A stretch of DNA of 64,000 nucleotides from Protula sp. h YS-2021. Lineage: Eukaryota; Annelida; Polychaeta; Sabellida; Serpulidae. Of this stretch, positions 21,814 through 30,077 are shown piece by piece. A program made the translations under genes and the position numbers. Below the pieces are notes generated by a model that worked only from the letters and a program-made list of their open reading frames with translations, was not told where the DNA came from and ran no database searches. The stretch spans positions 50,985,098-51,049,097 of the forward strand of contig OX457025.1 of the NCBI GenBank assembly GCA_949752745.1. Reading direction: 5' to 3'. How positions within the stretch are numbered: position 1 is the stretch's first letter; each line of letters begins with the position of its first letter.

Positions 21814-23181
21814 GACTGGTAGTCGAATTGGATGCTGCGATTTGCACTTATTTCAATAATGTTGTCAAATTCAGCATAGACGATGACATTGATTGCATGT
21901 TGCAAAGCCCTGCTAAAATTCATTTCTAGCCGCAAATTCCCATGCTTGATCAGGGGAAAATGATCATCACCATCATAATCAGGTGTTAATTCGAACGAAA
22001 ATAAAGCATAACCTTTAGGCCAATCTTCCCGTTTTATGATGGAACTTTTCTCACCATTCAATCTATCAAACGATTTGTAAAGCGTTTCAAAAGCGTCCAG
22101 GTATTTGTTCTGTGTAATGTCAAGCTTGAGAGGTTTGGAAAGAACTGGTTCACCATCCGTGTACAGCTGCATGTATTCCAGATCAAAATGTTTGAAATCA
22201 TATGGATTTCTCAATGCTGTTCCACCAAAGCCTTCATTATAAACCAGACCAATGACAATGCGTTTTGGTAATTGACCCAAAAAGATGTGATCTTTCACAA
22301 AAGACTGAAATCCTGCTGGAATGGTCAACACTTTACATTCTTTTCTGGTAATAATTAACTTGGCAGGACTTTTCATCAATGCATCTGTATGTCCTAACTG
22401 AATACCTGGACTAACCCTCACTTTGCGAATGGTTAAAATGCCTCTTTCACTTCTACCTTATAGGTATTATTTGCAGCCATCAATACATATTCATGTTTTT
22501 GTCTATGGAAACGCAATTTCAAACTGATGCCATTAGGAAGCTAACGATCCTGCTCAAACAAATCTATCCTTAAACCACCTGTTAGCATAAAATCACGGCA
22601 GAGACGTGTATGCAAATAACGATTATGTAAACCATTATTTCCTTGCTCAGCTAAGTCACCATCGTCAGCATTGACATGAAACCCTGATACATATCGTTCA
22701 TGATTAGGGCTTTTCCCCTCATAACTATTCATCGACCCAGCAGTATCCTTATGCATGAGACGCATAGAGCGCTCAGAATGGAGACTTTTTCCGAATCATG
22801 GATGAGATGAGAGATAATGCTGGTATAACCATGGGTATTGTTACTATGGGGCACCAATCGATCATTCAGAAACAATTCAATATTGGACTATGACCCATTA
22901 AACAAATCATTGATGCATGAGACATTATCATCTGCGCCACAGGCTGTTCCATCAGCCTTTACAATGCGACATATAATATGAAGTTTGCTGTTCTTTAAAT
23001 CCAGATATTCTTCTGTACTCGCAGTAATGTAGAATTCTATTGGAGCGCCTTCTCTAATGGTAATGAGTGGTTGATAGTCGACATTATAACTTTTCTCTAC
23101 AGCAGTTTTCGTCGGTGGTATATGAAACCATTCCAATTGAGAAAGATTACATTCACACGAATGATTATGAATGAGAGGCAT
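21810..23181 (-). pseudogene. Major capsid protein (hexon-like, double jelly-roll), disrupted
   Basis: Homologous to the Polinton major capsid protein often annotated as F54H12.2-like. N-terminal part from ATG 23181: LEWFHIPPTKTAVEKS and GAPIEFYITASTEEYLDLKN. Middle part (22765-22541): NSYEGKSPNHERYVSGFHV, LRIDLFEQDR. C-terminal part (22421-21810): FLGQLPKRIVIGLVYNEGF, NPYDFKHFDLEYMQLYTDG, GYALFSFELTPDYDGDD, VIVYAEFDNIIEI. A frameshift lies near 22890, an in-frame TAG at 22541-22543 and a further frameshift near 22430, so full-length capsid protein cannot be made. Trimers of this protein form the icosahedral shell in related viruses. Confidence 0.92.
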
Positions 23182-23535
23182 TTTTTCAAAAGATATCTTT
23201 TTTAATATTTTTAATGTTATCCGTCTGGCTGTTTTTCGTCTTCTGGCACGTTTTGTCGGTTGCACTCGCTTTTCAAGCACATCGCCAATCACATGCTGTG
23301 CAACTCGGCCCGTAACATCTTTCGCGACATTCTTTGCAGCCTTTTTAAGATGTGGCGCAACGATCTTAGCCCCAGCCTTAAGTAGTGGAATAGCTTTACG
23401 AGCCAATGATCCCAGTATTGAACCAATACCATCGCCATATTGGATTCGCACTCCTTTGAATCCTAGTAATTTCCCGCCCACTTGACAAAGAAAATGGCTG
23501 CGATATGCAGACGGATCGTGTGTATAGGCTTTCAC
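23182..23535 (-). pseudogene. Basic capsid-associated protein (pVI/pX-like), start lost
   Basis: About 118 codons read in frame directly into the major capsid gene without a stop. Features are FKGVRIQYGDGIGSILGSLA (Gly-rich amphipathic segment), ARKAIPLLKAGAKIVAPHLK and a strongly basic tail KRVQPTKRARRRKTARRI. This is the kind of small cationic protein, compared by others with adenovirus core or membrane-lytic proteins, that lies between penton and hexon genes in Polintons. The frame opens with GTG at 23535 and no ATG near the expected start, so the 5' end is probably damaged. Family assignment rests on position and composition. Confidence 0.6.
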
Positions 23536-24297
23536 AATGCTTTTTGTCGAAAATGAAGTTTACAGATCACCTGTCCAGTTTGAAATGGAACATTATGACC
23601 TGTGTCGTCCTTAATATTCATTTCTATCACGTCAAATTTGGACGTGTTTACAGGAACATAATGCGGTTCGCCATAAGTTTTCATGACACTGTCTCCATCA
23701 TGGCCTTGTATTCCAACAGAACGTAGCAAAGGAACATAATAATCGCCAACAACTTGTGGTTCACAAATGCTACAGTACACATAAAGTGTATAAAATCCCT
23801 TTTCACATCAGCTTTATGTTCAGCTGTACACGTTTCAGTATACAATTGATCTTGGATAAATCCTAAAATCTCAGCTAATCCAGCGGAGAATTACACTTCA
23901 AAGCCATAATTTAGAAATAGAAAAACTCGTCGTCTAATTTTATCACACTTTATCCGAATAGCTTCTTTAAGGTCATCTTTCATAGAATTAGCCGCTTCTT
24001 CATTGACTGCATGACATATTTCTTGTATGGATCTATAGTAACCATAAGGAATAGTGATTGTGTCAAGGACAACATCTGTCAGTGGTTGTTGTCGATACTG
24101 AATAGAATAGTCCATTCCATGTCTCATAGTTATCCATGTAAGTGGATGTTGAATTTCAGCTAAAGCCACTTCATATTTTCCGTTCAGATAAATGGTTCGA
24201 GGCATCCGAATTTGGTAAATCGAAGCTTTGTTGTTGGGATGATATAGTTCATACTAGCATTGCTAGGCAAAGTAATGTAAAAACTTGTTGACTCCAT
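23532..24297 (-). pseudogene. Minor capsid (penton-like) protein, disrupted
   Basis: From ATG 24297 the start MESTSFYITLPSNASMNY fits the conserved N-terminus of Polinton penton proteins; a frameshift near 24215 leads to MPRTIYLNGKYEVALAEIQH (24205-23891), an in-frame stop follows at 23891-23893, and after another frameshift the C-terminus CEPQVVGDYYVPLLRSVG, TYGEPHYVPVNTSKFDVIEM and GQVICKLHF is found at 23780-23532. This single jelly-roll protein occupies the vertices of the capsid. Adjacent to the hexon gene as in other Polintons. Confidence 0.88.
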
Positions 24298-24302
24298 GAT
24301 GA

Positions 24303-24512
24303 CTAAATGGTATATGTGCGTTGACTTTGTCTATATACATCACGATAGCGCGCGCCATTCACACAAGTATGTAAATGATGTGTCTCATCATTATGATCTA
24401 CATGATCTATTACTTCTTCTTCACAACAAGCACTTGCACATCTTATTTTTACAGGAGTAGTCGTTTCTTGACAACAACATAGCTCTTTAAGCCATGTTAA
24501 AAATTTTCCCAT
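24303..24512 (-). CDS. Small Cys-rich protein with possible N-terminal lipidation
   Basis: 69 residues, ATG at 24512, stop 6 bp upstream of the penton start. It begins MGKFLTWLKELCCCQ: Gly2 with Thr6 fits an N-myristoylation pattern and the CCC triplet could be palmitoylated. Further on, CASACCEEEVIDHVDHNDET and HHLHTC could bind metal. I do not recognise a family. Position inside the virion gene block suggests a structural or membrane-associated role, which is inference. Confidence 0.55.
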   Translation of the reverse strand: MGKFLTWLKELCCCQETTTPVKIRCASACCEEEVIDHVDHNDETHHLHTCVNGARYRDVYRQSQRTYTI

Positions 24513-24691
24513 CCTTCGGGAAACTGTCTTTGTTGACGCTGTTTCATTTCTTTTGTAATGTCGTCCTGCGTGGTCTTTTTACTTAACATTGTTTTTGGAA
24601 TATTAGCATCTACAATTTCCTGGATGAACGGATGCCAACCATGTGGTTCTCTTCCTTCTTTTCTTCTTGTAGCCATCAATGCTTCTTTCAT
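24497..24691 (-). CDS. Small Polinton ORF, unknown function
   Basis: 64 residues from the ATG at 24691 (MKEALMATRRKEGREPHGWH) ending QRQFPEGWENF. It overlaps the next gene by 16 bp and the preceding stop by one base (TGATG), which supports translation as part of the - gene block. Charged, Gln/Lys-rich C-terminal half. No family recognised. Confidence 0.5.
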   Translation of the reverse strand: MKEALMATRRKEGREPHGWHPFIQEIVDANIPKTMLSKKTTQDDITKEMKQRQQRQFPEGWENF

Positions 24692-25065
24692 CAAATCAAC
24701 AATGTTAGAGAATTTGTAATAATATCACCCGTTTTCAACACAAGTTCATTCTTGTCTGTCCATTTGACACCATGTTTCTTAAGTTCTGCTAAAAGTTGTA
24801 TTACTCTTCCATGATAGATAGGTTGAAAATGACTTAAAAATAACTTTTCTGGTTTTTCAGATGATGCAACAGGCTTTTGCCTAGACTGACTTGTTCGTAA
24901 GTGACGGCCAAGAAGTTGAGACATTTCCATGGCCTTTTCACGCGTTCGTTTCCCACGTAAAAGTTTATTTACTTTTGTTTTGATTTCACCATCTTTTCCC
25001 TTCTTTTCTAACAACAGTTTGTATTCATATTCAGGAATGAGAACCATTTTCATAGTATGTTTCAT
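24691..25065 (-). CDS. Conserved Polinton protein, unknown function
   Basis: 124 residues, ATG 25065 (MKHTMKMVLIPEYEYKLL). The C-terminal part (LFLSHFQPIYHGRVIQLLAELKKHGVKW) resembles a domain that I recall next to the ATPase and capsid genes in many Polintons; its role is not established. The N-terminal half is Lys/Arg-rich and helical. Overlaps the upstream gene by ATGA. Confidence 0.65.
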   Translation of the reverse strand: MKHTMKMVLIPEYEYKLLLEKKGKDGEIKTKVNKLLRGKRTREKAMEMSQLLGRHLRTSQSRQKPVASSEKPEKLFLSHFQPIYHGRVIQLLAELKKHGVKWTDKNELVLKTGDIITNSLTLLI

Positions 25066-25387
25066 TTTAACAGCAGTTGGGCTAATAAGGGCAGTGCAAA
25101 TTTAGCAGTAGCTCCAATGAATCCTCCTTTCTGATTAATCAACTTCTTTTTTCTTCGAAATGGTATCTTCTTATCTGCCAGAGTACGTAGAGTATGACGT
25201 TTACGCTTGAATTCCTTAAACCGTTTTGAGTTTAAGGGTAAATGTCCTTGCAATATATTCAAACAAATTTCAAACAAGCTCGTTAATTCCTCCTTCGTAG
25301 CTTGCTGTAGCAAGGATTACGTCGTTTAGGCCCACTGCGTGCAAGCAAGTGAAGAAACGGTTGGTTCGCTCGAATACGTTTAGACAT
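25062..25387 (-). pseudogene. Conserved basic Polinton protein with hydrophobic tail, frameshifted
   Basis: From ATG 25387 the frame gives MSKRIRANQPFLHLLARSGP; after a frameshift near 25315 the rest is LTSLFEICLNILQGHLPL, RRKKKLINQKGGFIGATAKF and a hydrophobic LPLLAQLLLK end. This arrangement (IRxNxPFL start, helical LNIL(Q/K)G, KKKKLIxQxGGF, hydrophobic C-terminus) is one I recall as widespread in Polintons and adintoviruses, with a suggested membrane-lytic or capsid role that remains unproven. It overlaps the ATPase stop by a few bases. Confidence 0.65.
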
Positions 25388-26032
25388 CTTGACTGCGCAT
25401 GGTTAAATGAGTTGGTTCTTGTTCGTACACTGCTTTATCAATATATACATAATATGTATCTTTTGGTAAAATGCCTGTACGAAAACGTAGTTGATCATAT
25501 GTCTTTGGTTTTAAATCAATGAATAAATAACCATGGGGTTTGCTTGTAGCATCTTGATAGGCTTCTATGAGAAATTGAGATCTTCCAGGATACATTTGTC
25601 GCGCTAATGTAATAATTTATTGACTGTCTCTAGGATTTTTAAATAGAATGAAATGTGTATTCAAACTAATATTTCGCATCTCTTTACCATGACGGAATAA
25701 ATTATGCACAATAAAGATAATTGTGCATAATTTATTTTGATGACTGCTGCCAACACTAAAGAGACGTGTCATACGCTCATCACTATGACATTTGGTCATT
25801 AAGTCATCAATGATGAGTAAGTTTTTGGGTTAAAGCGCTCTTCAATGTCATCTGGAATGCCTTGGTAATATTCCGCACCTTTCATTCCCTTGTACAAAGG
25901 CTAATCTGCTGCATAGAGCCATAAAATGGTTTTTGGAGAGGAATCAACTTTTGTTCTAGAATTTCCTTCACCAGAGACGTTTTACCACTGCCAGAAGGTC
26001 CAGAGACCAAACATGTAAATGGATGCTTCATT
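25380..26032 (-). pseudogene. Packaging ATPase (FtsK/HerA, A32-like), disrupted
   Basis: Starts at ATG 26032 with Walker A GPSGSGKT at about 26005-25982. Walker B LLIIDDLM is around 25812, but only after a frameshift; then FSVGSSHQNKLCTIIFIVHN and SLNTHFILFKNPRD follow (25799-25617), an in-frame TAA at 25617-25619, and ARQMYPGRSQFLIEAYQDA with HGYLFIDLKP to the stop at 25380. In related viruses this motor pumps the genome into the capsid. The start codon overlaps the integrase stop (ATGA). Confidence 0.9.
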
Positions 26033-27104
26033 TTTGAATGTCTGTTTCTTTCACCCAACTGTTAAACTTGTTTTGCCAACCTAACCACTTGACAAATAAT
26101 TCTTTCACACCTTGTCTTTTACGTGTTTTCAAGACTTTTTCAATTCTATAAATATATTCAATATCTTTAGTCACTTTGTGCAGTTCTTCCTCATAGAAAT
26201 GTCCATCAATATCTTCATCCAAAAAGTCTTTTACACGATACAAATGTATTCCTTGCTTCTTACACCGATGTGTGACAATGAAAACTTCTTGCGTACATTT
26301 GATGTGATAATCCCGTTGAAACATATTTGATGTGGGAAATACGAACATGATCGCCAATGTTAAATTTATACGTTTTCTTCTTCTTCGGTTTCAATTTCAG
26401 TTTGTCTACATACATATACTTCCACACTTTCGATTCGTTGTCTTTACGAATCTCTGCAGGAGCATACTTATCAGGAAGAGAACCATGAAGTCTATTGTTG
26501 TAATTGTACACCAAGTCTGGAAGAATGTCTACATAAAGATAAGTTTGATTATGTAGAAAATACCGATACATCATTCCCTTTAGTGTACGAATGACTCTTT
26601 CAGCAAAGCTGGCTTTCATTCTTTGTGGTATAAGCATGAATTCCTTCCTTCTTCAAAAATGCTTTTACCCATATGTTTTTAAATTCCGTTCCTTTATCAG
26701 ACCTTAGAGTTCGTGGCCTTCGTCGTGTGTCATGAAAAATCTTTTGGAAGGCTTGTATGACGCTGGTATGTGATTTATTAGGTATTGGCTGTACCCACAA
26801 ATATTTGGAAAATACATCAATGACAATGAGTAAAAAGCGTGTGTCATCATTATAGGGAGCTATGTTTCCCACATCAGCCAAATCAATATCCCACATGTCA
26901 TCAATGCCACGTGTTATCACACGTTGTCTTTTGAACCTGTATTTTACAGGTTGTAGTAAACTGAATGCATCTTGGTCCTGTAGCCATTTCTTCACTTGTG
27001 AATGTGTGACTGGAGATGTGATAAAGTTTGTAAGGATCAGCAAATGCCCCAGGCTGTCCAGGCTTAAAGTAAGTATTGGTCAAGTAGTCTTTCCACGTCG
27101 ACAT
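26028..27104 (-). pseudogene. Retroviral-type integrase with chromodomain (Polinton c-INT), disrupted
   Basis: From ATG 27104 (MSTWKDYLTNTYFKPGQPGAF). Core residues are visible in WDIDLADVG (first Asp), LRSDKGTEF (second Asp) and SFAERVIRTLKG (Glu). An SH3-like region with KKKKTYKFNIGDHVRI is followed by a C-terminal chromodomain (EYIYRIEKVLKT, ELFVKWLGWQNKFNSWV). Frameshifts separate the parts near 27030, 26620 and 26310. The enzyme inserts the element and makes the 6-bp duplication; the chromodomain may steer it to methylated histones. Inactive here. Confidence 0.92.
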
Positions 27105-27269
27105 GTTCACACGAAATGAAGAACACTTCTCAACAGAACACTTTTTATTTTATAACTCAACCAACATAGTAACATAGTTTTTATATTTTAACTAACATGT
27201 ATTTATAACTTAACTAACACATTTTTACAAATCAAGTATTAATACAATGGTGTGAATAACTGGAGGCCA

Positions 27270-27555
27270 TTAGTCTTCAAGGAACACTAACCAACTACTT
27301 AGTTCATCTAATGTAATAGTATCTACACCATATTTCTCACAACGTTTATTTGCATTCTCTAACACTATCTAAATCAATATAATATTTAGCTTCATTCCAA
27401 TATGTATAGACACATGCAAAATGACAATTATGTTCTTGACACTCTTCATGTTGACAAGCAGGACATACTAAACATGCAAACTTTTTTACAGCTAATAACA
27501 TTTCTTCACAATAGGCTTTTTGCACAATATATTGTCTCAGTGTAATGTCTGTCAT
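27270..27555 (-). pseudogene. Small Cys-rich Polinton protein, frameshifted
   Basis: Starts at ATG 27555 (MTDITLRQYIVQKAYCEE). A Cys/His cluster CLVCPACQHEECQEHNCHFAC is likely to bind zinc. The open frame stops at 27346, but a neighbouring frame continues sensibly from about 27365 (RCEKYGVDTITLDELSSWLV) to 27270, so I infer a one-base indel. A TATAAAAGAG box at about 27685-27694 lies 130 bp upstream. Family unknown. Confidence 0.55.
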
Positions 27556-27681
27556 TATACAGTCTTGTGAGATGCTGCTCCGGCAATATTATCACACAAG
27601 TTTGTCAAGTCTCCAGTTGTTGTTGTTCAAAACCATTCACTTATGATGTAGTCGAACATACTTCTCCATGTGAGTAAATGA

Positions 27682-27696
27682 AGTCTCTTTTATACC
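27682..27696 (-). promoter_or_regulatory. TATA box for the Cys-rich gene
   Basis: On the - strand GGGGTATAAAAGAGACTTC overlaps the end of the NADAR gene. The GGGTATAAAA form is the same as in the array at 29329-29640. Confidence 0.5.
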
Positions 27697-28128
27697 CCCT
27701 CACACAACATTTCTAACAACTTTCCCATAATATTCCGACCAGGATATGAAGGAGATGAAAATTGTTTAACACCAGCTCCCCACTTCATACGTTGCTTCAA
27801 CTAAAGTTTTGTCTTTACGTTCTTTTTACTTTATGCGAAACAATACACACTGATTCAATTTAACATGTAAAACATCTTGCATTTTACTTCTCTTCACTGT
27901 ATGCCATAAAGTACATGGCTTTATCACTTTAGCAACAGGTTTCGCTTCATATCCATTTCTACATGAAACAATAGTTGAAGCAATATCTTGGCGGCGATGG
28001 AAAACTGCTTTCTCATATTGATACAACGCTTCACTCGAGTTAAATGTATGTGCATACTTTTCAAGTTGTGTTGGAAACATGTTTGAAAGAACATCCTTGT
28101 GACCGCTAAATAATACAAGATTCTCCAT
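27690..28128 (-). pseudogene. NADAR/YbiA-like protein (ADP-ribose-linked N-glycosidase family), disrupted
   Basis: From ATG 28128: LVLFSGHKDVLSNMFPTQ, TFNSSEALYQYEKAVFHRRQ, GYEAKPVAKVIKP, and VLHVKLNQCVLFRI match the NADAR domain (F-S/Y-G...LSNF/MFP, F-x-S-x-E-x-x-YQ-x-x-KA, AK). An in-frame TAA occurs at 27826-27828, followed by KTLVEATYE; after a further frameshift near 27790, WGAGVKQFSS and YPGRNIMGKLLEML match the family's WG-x-G...G-x-N-x-LG-x-LLM C-terminus. NADAR enzymes act on ADP-ribose-type N-glycosidic bonds; some bacterial members remove ADP-ribose from guanine in DNA. In a virus-like element it could reverse host ADP-ribosylation, which is inference. Confidence 0.82.
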
Positions 28129-28400
28129 GTTGACTTTGTTTGTTTTCTTTATTCTGACGCTGACATGTCGATTTCTTCCTGTAATAAAATATCTTTTAAA
28201 ATGACTGCAACCTCTTCTATCATGTTCTTTCTTTGTTCGCGTTGAAACCACTCACATAAGATTAAATTTGCTAGTAAGAAAAACATTGTTATGTCTTTGA
28301 AACAACTCGCATAACATTAAATTGGCTATGTTGTCACAAAGATGTTAAAAGGTTTTTATATCTTTAAAATTGTTTAAAAAGTTACCTGACAAAGCTGTTC

Positions 28401-28688
28401 CTACTCCTCTTCTTCTTCTAGTCCACAACAATCTCTCAAATAATCAACTACGGTGAAATATACTTCCACATCAGTACGAGCAGAATAGAGTGCAGAATCA
28501 AAGTCAAAGTTAGGATCTTCTATTCAAATTTTGTATCATTCTCCAAGAAAACTTGAATGTTGTTCCATCACATCAAGACTATGATGTATAACATCCCAAA
28601 AAGCGTCTAAATGATGAAGTTGATAGTCTGGAGTGCCACAACAAGCAATCATCAAGTCAATATAAGCCTTTTTAAAACATGCGTTCAT
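28401..28688 (-). pseudogene. Small acidic Polinton gene with two stops, unknown function
   Basis: From ATG 28688 one frame reads MNACFKKAYIDLMIACCGTP, LHHLDAFWDVIHHSLDVME, then TGA, three codons, TGA, and continues as IEDPNFDFDSALYSARTDVE and VVDYLRDCCGLEEEEE to TAG at 28401. The preserved frame on both sides of the stops suggests a former gene of about 95 residues. No family recognised. Confidence 0.45.
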
Positions 28689-28719
28689 CTTGTTTCAGTG
28701 GGTGTGTGTCTTGTGGCTT

Positions 28720-28974
28720 CTACTTTGCTTCACAGACTTTAAGTACTCCACACTTGCTGCATAAGTTGTTTGGTTCACACATCTTGCAATTATACTTGTG
28801 GCAGTGGCAATGATAATCCTCCACATATCCATAAGCACCACAATAGTCACAGGTAAGTCCAAGTTGATTTTGCACGTTCATGTTCTCCACTTGAACTTCA
28901 GCCTTTTCTTGGACAGTTTTGACACCTTCATCCGATTATCCTTTTGCAGCTTGATAGGAGTTATGATATGACAT
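28720..28974 (-). pseudogene. Cys/His-rich zinc-binding protein with one early stop
   Basis: From ATG 28974 (MSYHNSYQAAKG) an in-frame TAA follows, then the same frame reads EGVKTVQEKAEVQVENMNVQ and CDYCGAYGYVEDYHCHCHKY, CKMCEPNNLCSKCGVLKVC to TAG at 28720. The regular CxxC/HxC spacing suggests two or three zinc sites, RING- or ribbon-like. It overlaps the upstream gene by 14 bp in another frame, typical of this block. Function unknown. Confidence 0.5.
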
Positions 28975-29299
28975 TCCACACATGGTAGCAAGGCCGAGTT
29001 AATGTTATCCATCTCCTGAAGCAGTGTCTCCCATTCACCTCTAACCGTGATGTGCGCACAAAACTCACATAACGCATATCCAAGTATGAAATGACTTCAA
29101 GCCACTTCGTTTGCGTTAAGTATAGTTTGAAGCCAATGTCAAGTAATTTTTTCAAGCTTTGACACACAATTTTCCATAAAGATGGTGATAAAGCACACCA
29201 TATCTCTCCACGTGTGATGCGTAGAAATGGTCCATATTCTCCATGCTCGACAGTAATTTTTAAGTTGGCACTAATTTTAAAGCTGTTTGTCTTCTCCAT
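28961..29299 (-). CDS. Polinton ORF, possibly PC4-like, unknown function
   Basis: 112 residues from the ATG at 29299 (MEKTNSFKISANLKITVEHG), immediately below a TATA box. The segment GPFLRITRGEIWCALSPSLW, KIVCQSLKKLLDIGF faintly recalls the single-strand-DNA-binding fold of PC4 (hydrophobic strand, basic turn, LSxxxW), but the match is weak and I would not rely on it. The C-terminal third (NGRHCFRRWITLTRP) may be a frameshifted tail. Confidence 0.45.
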   Translation of the reverse strand: MEKTNSFKISANLKITVEHGEYGPFLRITRGEIWCALSPSLWKIVCQSLKKLLDIGFKLYLTQTKWLEVISYLDMRYVSFVRTSRLEVNGRHCFRRWITLTRPCYHVWNVIS

Positions 29300-29328
29300 A
29301 GCTGCGCAATGTAATGATGACTTTGGGT

Positions 29329-29640
29329 CCACTCCTTTTATACCCAACTATCTGCTGAGTCAGTTCCGAAATGATGTGGAGTCCACTCCTTTTTATACCC
29401 AACTATATGTTGAGACAGCTCTGAAATGATGAGGAGTCCACTCCTTTTTATACCCAACTATCTGCTAAGTCAGTTCCGAAATGATGAGGAGTCCACTCCT
29501 TTTTATACCCAACTATATGCTAAGACAGCTCTGAAATGATGAGGAGTGTACTCCTTTTTATACCCAACTATCTGCTAAGTCAGTTCCGAAATGATGAGGA
29601 GTGTACTCCTTTTTATACCCAAGTATCTGCTGAGTCAACA
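29329..29640 (-). promoter_or_regulatory. Array of six 55-bp TATA/AP-1-like promoter repeats
   Basis: Read on -, about 5.7 copies of a 55-bp unit, each with GGGTATAAAAAGGAGT and a GCTGACTCAGCAGATAG- or GCTGTCTCAACATATAG-type site. The two variants alternate, giving a 110-bp higher-order unit. The copy nearest the gene has TATAAAAGGAGT about 40 bp before the ATG at 29299. The farthest copies overlap the 3' end of the neighbouring ORF (stop at 29558). The unit combines the same two ingredients, TATA and TGAGTCA-like site, as the module before the polymerase gene. Confidence 0.75.
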
Positions 29641-30042
29641 AACAAAGTTCTGAATTCACTTCAACTCGTCCATGGTTAAATCGAACAAGTTCTGATACAT
29701 TCGTCGTCAATGGAATGTCATCATCATAATGTAAAATGATTCTTGCAGCTACAACTAACATGAGCTCAACTGCCCAAATTGTATTCGCGTTGATAAATGC
29801 TGAATCAATGTCGTAAGTTAATGGTAAATGCAGTTCGTCACATTCACACAGAAACGAGTTGATGAAACGATCTCTTGGAATTTCCTTTCCAACAGCTTCC
29901 CAATGCTGATGCAAATTCTTCACTTGCAAAATCCAAAATCCGATTCAAAAGCAGGAAGCTTTGAAAACACATAGTCAGCATAGTTCACTTTGAAGACGTC
30001 ATCCATGGTCTCTGAACATCGATGAAGAAGTAATGTTGACAT
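29558..30042 (-). pseudogene. Polinton gene of unknown function, frameshifted
   Basis: From ATG 30042 (MSTLLLHRCSETMDDVFKVN, YADYVFSKLPAFESDF) the frame ends at a TGA near 29930; a neighbouring frame continues as VKNLHQHWEAVGKEIPRDRF and DIDSAFINANTIWAVELMLV to 29558. I infer one indel in a protein of about 160 residues. The present stop lies in the promoter repeat array, so the C-terminus may be secondary. No family recognised. Confidence 0.45.
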
Positions 30043-30077
30043 TGTGAATGATGAAAGGTTTTACTTCACTCCACTCC

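Noticed and set aside
28129..28251. N-terminal extension of the NADAR frame (41 codons)
   Set aside because: The domain starts right at the ATG at 28128; upstream residues are Lys/Arg-rich without family similarity and are probably untranslated leader.
28961..29299. PC4-type single-strand-DNA-binding protein
   Set aside because: The resemblance is limited to a few hydrophobic positions; kept only as a possibility in the annotation.
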